A stretch of 64,000 nucleotides of DNA from Halorussus halophilus (GCF_008831545.1 NZ_CP044523.1:930001-994000); one strand, 5' to 3'. Shown: positions 51,685-61,127, counted from the stretch's first letter. Notes: generated from the letters alone by a model not told the origin. Numbers and translations are program-made.

Positions 51685-52536
51685 CTACCGGTCCAACGTC
51701 GCAGTGGTGTCGAACCCGTAGACGCGCTCGGGCGTCTCGACGTGTGCGTTTCGTATCGCGTCGTCGTACTCCCGTTCTTGCATCCATCGCACGCGCCGGG
51801 GAACCGTCTTCGGTCCCATCACCGCGCCCGGCCGGTCGGGGTCGTCCACGAAGTCGGTCTCCATGAGGAACGGGTCGCCGCGCTCGGCCGCGACTTCCAA
51901 GCGGTCTTTCTCGCTCATCACGCTCGGCGTCGGCCCCTTCAGACGGCCGCCTGCGTAGTGCTTGACGACCTTCTCCGCGGGGAGGCCGACGTCTTCGGCC
52001 CACTCCGCGACTTCGCTCAGGTCGTCGGTCCCCTCGGTGTGAAGTTGGACCGCACAGTCCTCGTCGGCACCGAGTTCGAGACCGTGCCGGAGGACTTCGT
52101 TCGAGGCGTCCCAGACGGCGTCGGTCACGTCGTAGTGTGGTCGTCCAGTCTTGAGTGCGACTGCCTCGCCGTCTGCGACGTACTCGGCCGCGCAGTCGAG
52201 ACCTGCCTGCATCAGGTCGCGTGCTTCGTCGGGAGCAAAGTCGCGGTCATCTACGAGTTTCGAGACGAGTCCCGGGTGGACGCCGAGGACTGGCCACGCG
52301 CGACCAGATAAAATCTCGTTTGCGCTCGCGACCACGTCGATGGTCGTCTCGAAGACGGGCCGAAAATCATCGCCCTCCTGGGGTTCGACGCCGAGCAGCC
52401 ACGAGGGTTTGTTCACGACGAGCAGATGGGTGCCGCCGCTCCGCGCGAAGTCCTTGACCGCCTCGATACCGCGGCCGTGTTCGGGGTCTAAGTGCAGGTG
52501 ATTGTCCAACACCGGCGTCCCGAGGTCGTCGCTCAT
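51685..52536 (-). CDS. TatD-related metal-dependent hydrolase
   Basis: 283 residues from ATG 52536 (MSDDLGTPVLDNHLHLDPEHGRG), giving the metal-binding NHLHLD at the start of the barrel. Further ligands are likely in VLGVHPGLV, ALKTGRPHYDV, CAVQLHTEGTDDL, VVKHYAGGRL and METDFVDDPDRPG (catalytic Asp). It belongs to the archaeal TatD-related branch of the amidohydrolase superfamily (COG1099), which includes nucleases and lactonase-like enzymes. The actual reaction is unknown. The longer open frame upstream is not supported. Confidence 0.88.
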   Translation of the reverse strand: MSDDLGTPVLDNHLHLDPEHGRGIEAVKDFARSGGTHLLVVNKPSWLLGVEPQEGDDFRPVFETTIDVVASANEILSGRAWPVLGVHPGLVSKLVDDRDFAPDEARDLMQAGLDCAAEYVADGEAVALKTGRPHYDVTDAVWDASNEVLRHGLELGADEDCAVQLHTEGTDDLSEVAEWAEDVGLPAEKVVKHYAGGRLKGPTPSVMSEKDRLEVAAERGDPFLMETDFVDDPDRPGAVMGPKTVPRRVRWMQEREYDDAIRNAHVETPERVYGFDTTATLDR

Positions 52537-52797
52537 GTGCGAGAATACGCGCCGAAAATCAAAAACCGCAGTGGTTTCACTTCCCCGTGGCCCCACGTAA
52601 CTGCCGTAGCCAGCTCGGTGGCGTGCTGCGCCTGCCAGCGCAGAGCGTGCTGTGTTCGATTTCGCACTCGCGTGCCAGCGCGAAGATGTGCGATGATTTA
52701 CTGCCAATCGCGGTGACCGAGTTCCCAGCTCGGTCGGTCTGCCATACCCAGCTCGGTGGCGAATCGACCTCGACGCGGCTCGGAGAGTCGCGCCGAG

Positions 52798-54132
52798 TTA
52801 GCCGATGATGCTTCCGTCAACCTGACTGACCCACTGACCGTCGAGCCAAAAGGCCATCCCTTGGGGTGCGCTGCCGGACCCGTCGTGGATGCCTTTGTCC
52901 GCCTCGAACTTCCCGTCGGTGGTCGAGAGGTCCGTGCTCATGATGATGCCGTCTTGGCGCGTCCGCTTGCCCCACGTATCGCCGTCGTTGTAGAAGTGGG
53001 CCTCTCTACCGTCCGTCGTGATGGTCGAGCGGGCGACGTTGAGGTCCGTGTGTTCCTCGTCCTGGATGAGGTAGCCGTCGTCGTAGCGGTTGAACCGGCA
53101 GTTCCGAATCTCGCCGGCTTCGCCGGAGTTCAAGTGAATCGCACAGACGGTCTCGTTCATGCCGTTGAAGTAACAGCCCTGCACGAGGAAGTCGTGGTTC
53201 GGACCGTTGCTGTGGAAGCAGATGTCGATTTTGTTGCCGGAACCGGAGGCGTACTTCTCGGCGTTGCGCTCGAAGTAGAGATCTCGGAGCGTCAGCGAGA
53301 TGCTCCGTTCGATGAGCATCCCCCAGTCGTCTGCGTGCTGGATGGTGGAGTTCTGAACCACCGTGTCTGCTCCCGCCTGTCGGAGGTTGTAACCGTGTTG
53401 ACCCGCGCGATAGACGTTGACGTTGTCGAACGTCAGCGAGTGCGGTGCGGTGTTGTTCGCAACGTAGACGCCGTCGCCCTCGACGCCGGAGATACAGATA
53501 TTCCGGAAGTAGTTGTCGTAGCAAGTCTGAGAGTAGGAGTTGTCGGTGACTTTGATACCGGTGTTGCTTCCCCAGATAGTCACGTCCTGCACAGTCGCAC
53601 CGACGTGGCCTTCGACGACGACTGCATTGTCACCGCCAGCGAGTCGGACGTTGCTGAGCATCGGCGACTCGGTGTTGTGTTGTTCGGTCGCCGTGAACAC
53701 GAACGTGTTCTTCGTGGAGTCGCCGTTGTAGATGACGGTTCCCGTGTTCGACATCCCCCGAATGTCGGCGTAGCCGTCAACTACGACGGGGAACTGCTCG
53801 TCGCTCGAATCGTAGCTGTCGGCTATGACGACTGCACCGTTGGCGCCCGCGCCGTCGCCCGGAAGGTCGTCGTGTGCTCCCTGAATCGTCGTGTACATCC
53901 CATCGCCGTCGCCGACGATGTGGACGGTATCGAAGCCCGAGAAGCCGCTCGTACCGCCCGTATCCGTAGTTCCGTGGGCGCTTACGCTCCCCGACGCTGC
54001 GAGACCCATGCCTGCGACCCCTGCCAAAGCGAACAGTCCGCGACGCGTCAGATTTGTATCGCTGTCAGATCGAGTATCTTTCTGCTGTGTCTTTCCAATT
54101 CGGCCGTTACCTTTATTCCCAGTGTCGCTCAC
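52798..54132 (-). CDS. Tat-exported right-handed beta-helix protein (pectate-lyase-like fold)
   Basis: 444 residues if translation starts at GTG 54132 (read MSDTGNKGNGRIGK), which has a TATA-like acagaataag about 25 bases upstream. A longer frame from TTG 54201 also exists. The Tat signal LTRRGLFALAGVAGMGLAASGSVSA lies near residues 28-55. The mature protein has repeated beta-helix rungs (GNAVVVEGHVGATVQDVTIWGSNTGIKVTDN, RNICISGVEGDGVYVANNTA, NCRFNRYDDGYLIQD), like polysaccharide lyases or tailspike proteins. It is likely a secreted glycan-acting or surface protein. No catalytic residues can be named. Upstream region is AT-rich. Confidence 0.82.
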   Translation of the reverse strand: MSDTGNKGNGRIGKTQQKDTRSDSDTNLTRRGLFALAGVAGMGLAASGSVSAHGTTDTGGTSGFSGFDTVHIVGDGDGMYTTIQGAHDDLPGDGAGANGAVVIADSYDSSDEQFPVVVDGYADIRGMSNTGTVIYNGDSTKNTFVFTATEQHNTESPMLSNVRLAGGDNAVVVEGHVGATVQDVTIWGSNTGIKVTDNSYSQTCYDNYFRNICISGVEGDGVYVANNTAPHSLTFDNVNVYRAGQHGYNLRQAGADTVVQNSTIQHADDWGMLIERSISLTLRDLYFERNAEKYASGSGNKIDICFHSNGPNHDFLVQGCYFNGMNETVCAIHLNSGEAGEIRNCRFNRYDDGYLIQDEEHTDLNVARSTITTDGREAHFYNDGDTWGKRTRQDGIIMSTDLSTTDGKFEADKGIHDGSGSAPQGMAFWLDGQWVSQVDGSIIG

Positions 54133-54369
54133 AACAATACCGGCGGGAAGCTTATTCTGTAGAATGTTCGATTCAACTGGACAGCTATTATTAGGGGTCA
54201 AATGCTTAGATTATAAATCTCCATATATGTCGATGTTCTGGGCATACTGTGTTACTGGCTCTCACGAGACGGGTTGTCTACGTAGAGAGTCTGTGAACGA
54301 GACAGAAAACGACGTGCTGGGCCGCTCTCCGGCACGAACGCTAAAGGGCGTGGAGTTCCGACGAAAGCT

Positions 54370-54822
54370 ATGGTCGCGGGAGAGACCGACCCGCGCGACG
54401 TTCGTTCAATCGCAGTCACTGCCGACGACGTGGTGACGGCATACGAGGCGGACCGCCGAAGCGCGCGCAGTCCCGTCCTTCGAGTGACGCCGCCGTTCTC
54501 CGGGCGGATGCGGGCGCGACTGCACGTCGCCGACTCGGAGTCTCGTCGAACGAGCGACGTAGATGAGGAGACCGGCGCAGTCCACGTCTCGCCCACCCGA
54601 CTCGTAGACGAGACGCGAATCCCGGACTACCCGACGCCGGACGACACTGAAGACGCGATTCGGTCGAATCCCGACGAGTCGTTCTCCGTCGAGCACCATC
54701 ACGAGCGGCAGGTCGAAGCCGTCGCCGACTGGCGCGCGACAGTCGCAGACGCACTCGTCGAGTCGGTCGAACTTCGAACAGTAGACGGACCGCACCGCGT
54801 CGAAGTGAAGCGATTGGGGTAG
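54370..54822 (+). CDS. Conserved haloarchaeal protein, unknown
   Basis: 150 residues. The region RSIAVTADDVVTAYEADRRSARSPVLRVTPPFSGRMRARLHVAD resembles a haloarchaeal family that I cannot name with certainty (possibly DUF8009). The second half is helical and acidic (DDTEDAIRSNPDESFSVEHHHERQVEAVADWRATVADALVESVEL). No signal or membrane helix. It converges on the NYN-domain gene, 21 bases apart. A GTG or ATG further upstream is not supported. Confidence 0.7.
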   Translation: MVAGETDPRDVRSIAVTADDVVTAYEADRRSARSPVLRVTPPFSGRMRARLHVADSESRRTSDVDEETGAVHVSPTRLVDETRIPDYPTPDDTEDAIRSNPDESFSVEHHHERQVEAVADWRATVADALVESVELRTVDGPHRVEVKRLG

Positions 54823-54843
54823 TCCTCCGAAAGTGAGAACCGG

Positions 54844-55356
54844 TCACTTCTCGATGGTATACGCTTCGTGGGCCGCCTTCTGGAGCGCGTCGGAACGTCC
54901 GTACTCGCCGGGCGCGATGGCGACGGTTCGAATTCCGTTTCGAGCCGCTTTCTCAAGTACCGGCTTGAAGTCCGTGTCCCGCGAGGCGATGGCCAGCACG
55001 TCGAGACCGTTCGCGAGCGCGAACTCGGTAGCATCGACCGCGAGTTTCACGTCCACGTCGCCGCTGGTGACTGTCACTTCGAACCCGTGGGCTTCCGCGG
55101 CCTGAATGAGTCCGGGCGTCGCGTGTTCGTCCACGTACAACCGCGTAACCGCCAACTGCCCCAACTCCTCACCAGCGGCACGCACGTCTTCTAAATCGAC
55201 GTCGAACTCCTCGCGAAGAACGTTCGGGCCGTCCACGAACAGCGCGACGGACGGCTCCCCTGAGAGAAACGAGCGTAACGGCTTCATAACCGTCGATAGC
55301 GCATCGTCCGCTTTAGCCGTGGCGGTCCGGATTTTTCTTTGCAAAGTTCGGGACAC
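54844..55356 (-). CDS. NYN domain protein (PIN-like nuclease fold)
   Basis: 170 residues from GTG 55356. A shorter start at ATG 55287 (MKPLRSFLSG) is possible. The NYN/LabA core is visible: VALFVDGPNVLREEF (first acidic), SGDVDVKLAVDATEFA (Asp cluster) and LAIASRDTDFKPVLEKAARNG (SRDTDF). The family resembles PIN domains and includes RNA endonucleases that need metal ions. The acidic residues are conserved, so activity is plausible. No ligand or target is known. The promoter would fall in the hairpin array at 55356-55493. Confidence 0.85.
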   Translation of the reverse strand: MSRTLQRKIRTATAKADDALSTVMKPLRSFLSGEPSVALFVDGPNVLREEFDVDLEDVRAAGEELGQLAVTRLYVDEHATPGLIQAAEAHGFEVTVTSGDVDVKLAVDATEFALANGLDVLAIASRDTDFKPVLEKAARNGIRTVAIAPGEYGRSDALQKAAHEAYTIEK

Positions 55357-55493
55357 GGAGTGTCGCGGTTTGACACTCCGGCGTTCTCAGTCTCGTTTTG
55401 CGAGACTGAGAGCATGAGGGTCGCTGTTTGACCCCTCAGCGGGCCCGCCTTCTGCGAACCAAAACGAGATTTCGAAGTATCGCTGTTCGATAC
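55356..55493. repeat. Array of four hairpins, three with related loops
   Basis: Hairpin 1 (55356-55380) has 9-bp arms CGGAGTGTC/GACACTCCG and loop GCGGTTT. Hairpin 2 (55386-55410) has 10-bp arms CTCAGTCTCG/CGAGACTGAG and loop TTTTG. Hairpin 3 (55415-55438) has arms TGAGG.GTC/GACCCCTCA and loop GCTGTTT. Hairpin 4 (55477-55493) has 6-bp arms GTATCG/CGATAC and loop CTGTT. The TCGC[GT]GTT loop theme is shared by hairpins 1, 3 and 4. Confidence 0.6.
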
Positions 55494-55849
55494 ACCGGGC
55501 GAAATTCACAGCATCGGTCTATTCTCGACGCAGAAACCAAACATTTTTGATATATAATTGAAAACTCATTTGAAATCACATTTTTCTTGGTGAAAAGCTG
55601 TGGATTCGGTACTTTCGACTAGGTTCCCCGATTGCGCTATCCTCCGGAGTATAAATGTAGTCCCATGATATACCAACGTGATTTGTATTCAACACCCGAA
55701 TAACTCGTTACAAACTCAAAGTACGTTGATATCAGTTCCCATAATACTTGTTCACTCATGTGTGAGATAAATAACTATACTGCCCCAACAACTTATTACA
55801 ACTAAAGATTAAGATTTAAATAACGCTGTGAGGTTGTGTAGGACGCAGC
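55357..55849. other. Gene-free region: hairpin array then AT-rich leader
   Basis: 493 bases. The first 140 hold four consecutive hairpins (separate entry). From about 55500 to 55849 the sequence is unusually AT-rich for this genome, with no gene, and ends in the promoter of the subtilase gene. Confidence 0.6.
55811..55824 (+). promoter_or_regulatory. TATA box of the subtilase gene
   Basis: The sequence gatttaaataacgc is about 30 bases before ATG 55850, the standard leaderless spacing. Confidence 0.6.
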
Positions 55850-57427
55850 ATGTCAGACGAAAGCACACAGGGTTTCGATCGTCGTAGCTTCCTGAAGGCA
55901 ACTGGTGCGGTGGGTGCCGCAGCCGCATTTAGCGGTGTCACGGCCGCGACTCCCGGCCGTTCTCCCGGTCCGAAGGAAGACGAAATTCTCGTCGGTGTCT
56001 CTGCAGGTGCAGGCGACATCGAAAGTACTGTCTCGAGCTACATTCCCGGCAACGCGGAAATCGTTCACAAGAACGAGAACCTCCGCTACGTCGCAGTGAA
56101 GTTCCCGAGCCAGGCTCCGGAAGTCGCTCGCGAACGCTTCATCGACGCCATCACGCAGAAAGAAGAGATCAAGTACGCCGAGAAGAACGCGACGCACACG
56201 ACGCAGTTGACGCCGAACGACCCGCGTTTCGGCGACCAGTACGCACCCCAACAGGTCCAGTCCGACGACGCGTGGGACACGACGCTCGGTGACTCCAACG
56301 TCACCATCGCCGTAGTGGACCAGGGTGCCATGTACGACCACCCCGACCTACAGGCGAACTACAAGTCCAACCCGGGTTACGACTTCGTTGACAGCGACTC
56401 GGACCCGTACCCCGACTCGATGCAGGACGAGTATCACGGGACGCACGTCTCCGGCTGTGCCGCAGCAGTCGTAGACAACGGCACAGGCGTCGCCGGACAG
56501 GGTAACTCCTCGCTCATCAACGCCCGAACCCTAAGCGAAGAGGGTAGCGGTTCCACGGCCGACATCGCAGACGGTGTCGAGTGGGCCGCAGACCAGGGCG
56601 CGGACGTCATCAACATGTCCCTCGGTGGCGGTGGCTACACCGACACGATGAAGAACGCCGTCAGCTACGCGCAGGACCAAGGTGCCATCATCATCTGTGC
56701 GGCCGGTAACGACGGCTCCAGTTCCGTCTCCTACCCGGCGGCCTACAGCGAATGTATGGCCATCTCCGCGGTGGACGACAGCGAGAATCTCGCTTCGTTC
56801 TCGCAGTACGGAAGCTCGGTCGAACTCTGCGCACCCGGTGTGGACATTCTCTCGACGACCACCGACACCCGCGGTACCTACGAGAGGCTCTCGGGTACCT
56901 CGATGGCAACCCCCGTCACGTCCGGTGTGGCCGGTCTGACCCTCGCCAAGTGGGACCTCACGAACTCCGAGCTTCGTACTCACCTCAAGAACACGGCGAA
57001 GGACATCGGTCTCTCCTCGGACAAGCAGGGCTCCGGTCAAGTCAACGCCTTCAACGCAGTCACCACCGAACCCGGCAGCGGTGGCGGCGGTGGCGGCGGT
57101 GGCGGCGACTCGACCAGCGAAACCGTCAGTGGCTCGCTCAGTAGCTCCTACGACTACGACGACTACACGTGGAGCTGGGAGTACAGCTCGCCGAGCCAAG
57201 TCGAAGTCGTCCTCGACGGACCGTCGGACGCCGACTTCGACCTCTACATCAACACGGGCACCACGTCGAACGCGACCCCGAGCAACTACGACTACGGTTC
57301 CTACAGCACCAACAGCCAGGAGTCCATCACCATCGACAATCCGGACACCTCGACGGCGATGCAGATCGACGTTGACTCCTACAGTGGTTCGGGCAGCTAC
57401 GACCTGACCATCACCGAGACGAACTAA
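55850..57427 (+). CDS. Halolysin-type subtilisin-like serine protease (S8)
   Basis: 525 residues. Tat signal FDRRSFLKATGAVGAAAAFSG and an inhibitor-like propeptide (about 45-115, EILVGVSAGAGDIESTV...FIDAITQKEEIKYAEKN) are followed by the protease domain. Catalytic triad: Asp157 in VAVVDQG (here IAVVDQG), His196 in YHGTHVSG and Ser351 in GTSMATP. The oxyanion Asn is Asn287 in AAGNDG. A poly-Gly linker (about 403-412) leads to a C-terminal beta domain of the pre-peptidase type (PPC-like, SYDYDDYTWSWEY...DSYSGSGSYDLTI). It is exported and matured outside the cell. It has a long AT-rich upstream region. Confidence 0.94.
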   Translation: MSDESTQGFDRRSFLKATGAVGAAAAFSGVTAATPGRSPGPKEDEILVGVSAGAGDIESTVSSYIPGNAEIVHKNENLRYVAVKFPSQAPEVARERFIDAITQKEEIKYAEKNATHTTQLTPNDPRFGDQYAPQQVQSDDAWDTTLGDSNVTIAVVDQGAMYDHPDLQANYKSNPGYDFVDSDSDPYPDSMQDEYHGTHVSGCAAAVVDNGTGVAGQGNSSLINARTLSEEGSGSTADIADGVEWAADQGADVINMSLGGGGYTDTMKNAVSYAQDQGAIIICAAGNDGSSSVSYPAAYSECMAISAVDDSENLASFSQYGSSVELCAPGVDILSTTTDTRGTYERLSGTSMATPVTSGVAGLTLAKWDLTNSELRTHLKNTAKDIGLSSDKQGSGQVNAFNAVTTEPGSGGGGGGGGGDSTSETVSGSLSSSYDYDDYTWSWEYSSPSQVEVVLDGPSDADFDLYINTGTTSNATPSNYDYGSYSTNSQESITIDNPDTSTAMQIDVDSYSGSGSYDLTITETN

Positions 57428-57449
57428 TCGGACCCCTTCGACTCCCGAC

Positions 57450-57464
57450 TTTTTCCGTTCTTTT
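57450..57464 (+). terminator. T-rich terminator-like run after the subtilase
   Basis: TTTTT and TTTT tracts occur within 40 bases of the stop codon, the usual archaeal termination signal. No hairpin precedes them. Confidence 0.35.
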
Positions 57465-57547
57465 CGACCACCGTAGCGGTTCAACCGGAGAGCGCCGCTG
57501 GTCGGATGTACTTGGCATTTAATTGTCGCCCTCACCTACCCCGGGAC

Positions 57548-59254
57548 ATGGCCGCAGAGACCGGAATCGCCGCGGAACTCATCGACCTGTTGGCGGTGTT
57601 CGTCATCGCTGCGGGCGTCGGCGTCTTCGTCGCCAAAGTCGGGCGATTCCCCTACACTATCGCGCTGTTGCTCGCTGGACTCGTCGTGTCGATACTCGGT
57701 ATCGGAATCGACATCCAGTTGTCTCACGACCTCATCCTGCTCGTGTTGCTCCCGCCGCTGCTGTTCGAAGGGGCTGCGACGACCGACCTCGAACGCTTCC
57801 GGGCGAATCTCGTGCCCATCATCGTCCTCGCAGTGGTAGGACTGATTCTCTCGATACTTCTGTTGGGGTGGGTCGGAAGCTACGCCTTCGGGTTCCCATT
57901 GCTCATCTCGCTGTTGTTCGCTGCGATGATCCTCCCGACCGACCCAGTCTCGGTGCTGGCGCTGTTCGAGGAACTGGGCGCGCCCGAGCGACTCTCTGTC
58001 CTCGTCGAAGGCGAGAGTCTGGTCAACGACGGCGTCGGCGTCGTCATCTTCTCGACGCTGTTGGGGCTGGTGCTTCAGTCCCAAGAGAGCGGAACCAACC
58101 TCGAACAACTAGTCACGCCCTCGACTATCGGGCAGGCGTCCGTCGATATTCTCGTCTCCAGTGGCGGCGGACTGCTGGTCGGTCTCGTCGCCGGACTCGC
58201 GGTCTATCAGGTGATGTACCGACTGGACGACCACATGACCGAAATCGTACTGACGCTTATTCTCGCCTACGGGAGCTTCCTGCTCGCCGAACACTACCTC
58301 CACGTCAGCGGAGTCATCGCCACGGTCACGGCGGGTCTGTTCATCGGTAACCCCGCCGCCGAACACGCGATGAGCGCCCAGACGAAGATATCCATCTTCA
58401 ACACGTGGGAGACCGCGGCGTTCCTCGTCAACACGCTCATCTTCCTGCTCATCGGAGCGAAGACACCAATCAATCAGATGGTCGAACACGCGCCGCTCAT
58501 CCTGACGGCCATCCCGCTCGTCATTTTCGCGCGCGCCGCCGTCGTCTACCCGATTACCGCGGTGACGAACCGACTCACGTCGCCCGACATTCCGTTCTCT
58601 TATCGCCACGTGATGGTCTGGGGCGGTCTCCACGGGTCGATTCCCATCGCGCTGGTGTTGGGTCTCCCCGACGGCACGCCGTTCCCGCTCCGCGAAGAAC
58701 TCCGCGCGATGGTGTTCGGCGTCGCGGCGTTCAGCCTCGTCGTGCAGGGTCTCTCGATGGAGAATGTGATGGACAGACTCGACATCGTCACCCGGTCGGA
58801 CGCCGAGGAACTGTACGAGTTGCTCATCGGTCGCGCCCGCGCAGTGGATGCCGCGCTCGACGCCGCCGACAGACTGCACGACGCGGGTGACCTCTCGCGA
58901 ACGGTGTACGAGGATTTCCGCGGCGAGTACGAGCGCGAGAAAGAGGACCTCAACGAAGCTATCTCCGAACTGCTCGCGGACAACCCCGAACTGCGCCGCG
59001 AGGAACTGCTCGTCGGCGAGCGACGCGTGCTGAAGAAGGAGAAGAGCGCAATCATGGACGCCATGCGAACCGGAACTATCAGCGACGACGTGGGTCGCCG
59101 TCTGCTCGAAGAACTCGACCTGAAACTCGACCACGTCCAGACCGGCGAGAGTACGGTTCGAGACGACCCAGAAAAGGAAGCCTTCGAGGAGTTCTGGCGC
59201 GCTCGCGCGGCGGAGTTCGGCCTCGGGGGCGACGCGGAAGCAACCGACGACTAA
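57548..59254 (+). CDS. NhaP-type cation/proton antiporter (CPA1)
   Basis: 568 residues from ATG 57548, with TATA gcatttaattg 26 bases upstream. About twelve membrane helices span residues 10-410. The CPA1 core has LLPPLLFEGAATTDLERFRAN, ILPTDPVSVLALFEELGAPERLSVLVEGESLVNDGVGVV (with the ND motif of the CPA1 cation site) and MVWGGLHGSIPIALVLGLP. The last 150 residues are a soluble acidic regulatory tail (ADRLHDAGDLSRTVYEDFRGEYEREKEDL). It exchanges sodium or potassium for protons across the cell membrane, important for salt and pH balance in halophiles. Confidence 0.92.
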   Translation: MAAETGIAAELIDLLAVFVIAAGVGVFVAKVGRFPYTIALLLAGLVVSILGIGIDIQLSHDLILLVLLPPLLFEGAATTDLERFRANLVPIIVLAVVGLILSILLLGWVGSYAFGFPLLISLLFAAMILPTDPVSVLALFEELGAPERLSVLVEGESLVNDGVGVVIFSTLLGLVLQSQESGTNLEQLVTPSTIGQASVDILVSSGGGLLVGLVAGLAVYQVMYRLDDHMTEIVLTLILAYGSFLLAEHYLHVSGVIATVTAGLFIGNPAAEHAMSAQTKISIFNTWETAAFLVNTLIFLLIGAKTPINQMVEHAPLILTAIPLVIFARAAVVYPITAVTNRLTSPDIPFSYRHVMVWGGLHGSIPIALVLGLPDGTPFPLREELRAMVFGVAAFSLVVQGLSMENVMDRLDIVTRSDAEELYELLIGRARAVDAALDAADRLHDAGDLSRTVYEDFRGEYEREKEDLNEAISELLADNPELRREELLVGERRVLKKEKSAIMDAMRTGTISDDVGRRLLEELDLKLDHVQTGESTVRDDPEKEAFEEFWRARAAEFGLGGDAEATDD

Positions 59255-59324
59255 GGTTCAAGTACCGAGAGGCGACCAACTCGGAGCGACCGGCGTGCAG
59301 AACCCACCTGCCGGTCCAACAGCT

Positions 59325-59525
59325 ATGAACTGCCACAACTGCGGTCACGCCGACGCGTTCGTACTGCTCGCCGACTTCGCTGTGACGGTCCCGACCGACG
59401 GTTCGGACGGGCCGTCGTCGCCCGAACTGTCGCTTTCGACGCAGTGTCCAGCCTGTGAGAGCACCGACGTCGGTGCAGATGGTTCGGACTTGTTGGCCCG
59501 CTACGCCGCATCTATTTCGACGTAG
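59325..59525 (+). CDS. Small zinc-ribbon protein
   Basis: 66 residues from ATG 59325 (MNCHNCGHADAFVLLADFAVTV). Two CxxC pairs, CHNC at the start and CPAC about 30 residues later, form a zinc-ribbon. The piece between is polar (PTDGSDGPSSPELSLST). The end DVGADGSDLLARYAASIST is helical. It is one of many haloarchaeal mini zinc-ribbon proteins with unknown targets. The gene begins 70 bases after the antiporter stop. Confidence 0.72.
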   Translation: MNCHNCGHADAFVLLADFAVTVPTDGSDGPSSPELSLSTQCPACESTDVGADGSDLLARYAASIST

Positions 59526-59701
59526 CGGTCCACGGTTCGGTGCGACGTTGAGGCCAGTTGAGCGGCGAACGGCGACTTTCGAATGTCGGTGTGACTGCGA
59601 AGACGACGTGGGTCGAGAGACGACAGCTATCGTGGTCGTTCAGTAATCTAACTAGTTTGATAGTAGAATCGTAATTCGACTGCCGTGAGTGGCGTTGATT
59701 T

Positions 59702-59726
59702 TTCGACTTTATAGATATATTAGGCG
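59702..59726 (+). promoter_or_regulatory. AT-rich promoter of the AbrB gene
   Basis: The stretch tttatagatatattaggcgat contains TATA-like elements 60-80 bases before ATG 59783. A leader of about 40 bases would result, longer than usual here. Confidence 0.35.
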
Positions 59727-59782
59727 ATATAGTCGAAATAGCTAAGAGTCCATAACAATACCGATATCGAAGACACGCGTAG

Positions 59783-59950
59783 ATGAGCGACGAGAAGATA
59801 CTCGGCACGACGACAGTGACCCAGCGATGGCGAATCAGCCTCATCAAAGCAGTTCGTGAGGAGTTCGAGAAAGACGGCGTCGAGGTCGAAGAAGGCGACC
59901 GTCTCGTCTACAAACTCAAAGACGGCGAAATCGTCGTCGAACCAGCGTAA
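59783..59950 (+). CDS. AbrB/SpoVT-type mini DNA-binding protein
   Basis: 55 residues: it opens MSDEKILGTTTVTQRWRISL and continues with IKAVREEFEKDGVEVEEGDRL and VYKLKDGEIVVEPA. This is the swapped-hairpin AbrB/MazE fold, in which a dimer binds DNA. Haloarchaeal genomes carry many such single-domain proteins as regulators or antitoxins. No toxin gene is adjacent, so a plain regulator is more likely. It lies just upstream of gcvT (83 bases) in the same direction and could regulate it. Too short to be found by length filters. Confidence 0.75.
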   Translation: MSDEKILGTTTVTQRWRISLIKAVREEFEKDGVEVEEGDRLVYKLKDGEIVVEPA

Positions 59951-60033
59951 CTTGTTCGATTAACTCGGCTTGGCGTACAGTCTCCCGTCCCGGGAAAACA
60001 AAACATTACTTGCAGGGGGGTCAACTCCAGGGT

Positions 60034-61125
60034 ATGACCCTTCGGAAACCGCCACTGCGCGACGTTCACGACGAGCGCGGAGCGACGTTCACGGAGTTCG
60101 GCGGGTGGGACATGCCCGTCGAGTTCGATTCGATAAAGCTCGAACACCGCGCCGTCCGCGAAACAGTCGGCATCTTCGACGTCTCCCACATGGGCGAAAT
60201 CGAAGTGACCGGCCCGGACGCAGAAGCGTTGATGCAACGGCTCACGTCCAACGACGTGACCGCGCTCGACGCTGGCGACTCCCAGTACTCGATGATAACC
60301 GACGAAGACGGACACGTCATCGACGACTCGGTCGTCTATCGACTCCCGGACGACGACGAGGCAGACTACCTCTTCGTCCCGAACGCGGGTCACGACGAGC
60401 AGATGCACGACCGCTGGACGACCTACCGCGACGAGTGGGGCCTGGACGCGACGGTCAACAACGCCACCGACGAGTATGCGATGTACGCCTTGCAGGGACC
60501 AGACGCCCCCGACCTGCTCGGTGAAGTCGCGGAGGACTCCCTTTCCGACCTCTCGAAGTTCGAGGCGAAGTACGTCTCGGTCGCTGGCGTCGAGTGCTGG
60601 GTCGCCCGTACCGGTTACACCGGAGAAGACGGCTTCGAGTTGATTCTTCCCTCGACCGAGGCAACGACCGTGTGGGAAGCACTCGACTGCCAGCCTTGCG
60701 GTCTCGGGTCGCGTGACACGCTCCGCATGGAGATGGGCTTCCTGCTCTCCGGACAGGACTTCGACCACGAGGACGACCCGCGAGACCCATACGAGGCGGG
60801 CGTCGGCTTCACCGTCAAACTCGACACCGAGTTCGTCGGCCGCGACGCACTCGAACAGGTCAAGGAGGAGGGCGTCGAAGACGAGTTCGTCGGCATCAAA
60901 CTGGTAGACCGCGGAGTACCGCGGCACGGCTACGACGTGACCAACACCGACAACATCGTCATCGGCGAAGTGACCAGCGGGACGATGAGTCCAACGCTGA
61001 ACGAACCGATTGCGCTGGGCTACGTACCGACGGAGTACGCAGACCCCGGCACGGTCGTTCGCGTGATGGTCCGCGGGCAGTCCAAAAAGGCAAAGGTAGC
61101 GAGCACACCATTTATCGACAACTAA
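60034..61125 (+). CDS. gcvT: Aminomethyltransferase (T protein of glycine cleavage)
   Basis: 363 residues from ATG 60034 ([31 protein letters not shown]), the normal size. The folate-binding fold shows in [67 protein letters not shown] and [21 protein letters not shown]. It transfers the methylene group from the H-protein lipoyl arm to tetrahydrofolate and releases ammonia. gcvH follows two bases after the stop. A TATA-like aaaacattac precedes it. Confidence 0.95.
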   Translation: MTLRKPPLRDVHDERGATFTEFGGWDMPVEFDSIKLEHRAVRETVGIFDVSHMGEIEVTGPDAEALMQRLTSNDVTALDAGDSQYSMITDEDGHVIDDSVVYRLPDDDEADYLFVPNAGHDEQMHDRWTTYRDEWGLDATVNNATDEYAMYALQGPDAPDLLGEVAEDSLSDLSKFEAKYVSVAGVECWVARTGYTGEDGFELILPSTEATTVWEALDCQPCGLGSRDTLRMEMGFLLSGQDFDHEDDPRDPYEAGVGFTVKLDTEFVGRDALEQVKEEGVEDEFVGIKLVDRGVPRHGYDVTNTDNIVIGEVTSGTMSPTLNEPIALGYVPTEYADPGTVVRVMVRGQSKKAKVASTPFIDN

Positions 61126-61127
61126 CA

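Noticed and set aside
52611-52762. Repeated agctcggtggcg words between the TatD-like and beta-helix genes
   Set aside because: Three short and irregularly spaced partial copies, not a CRISPR or a defined repeat family. I see nothing else in this gap.
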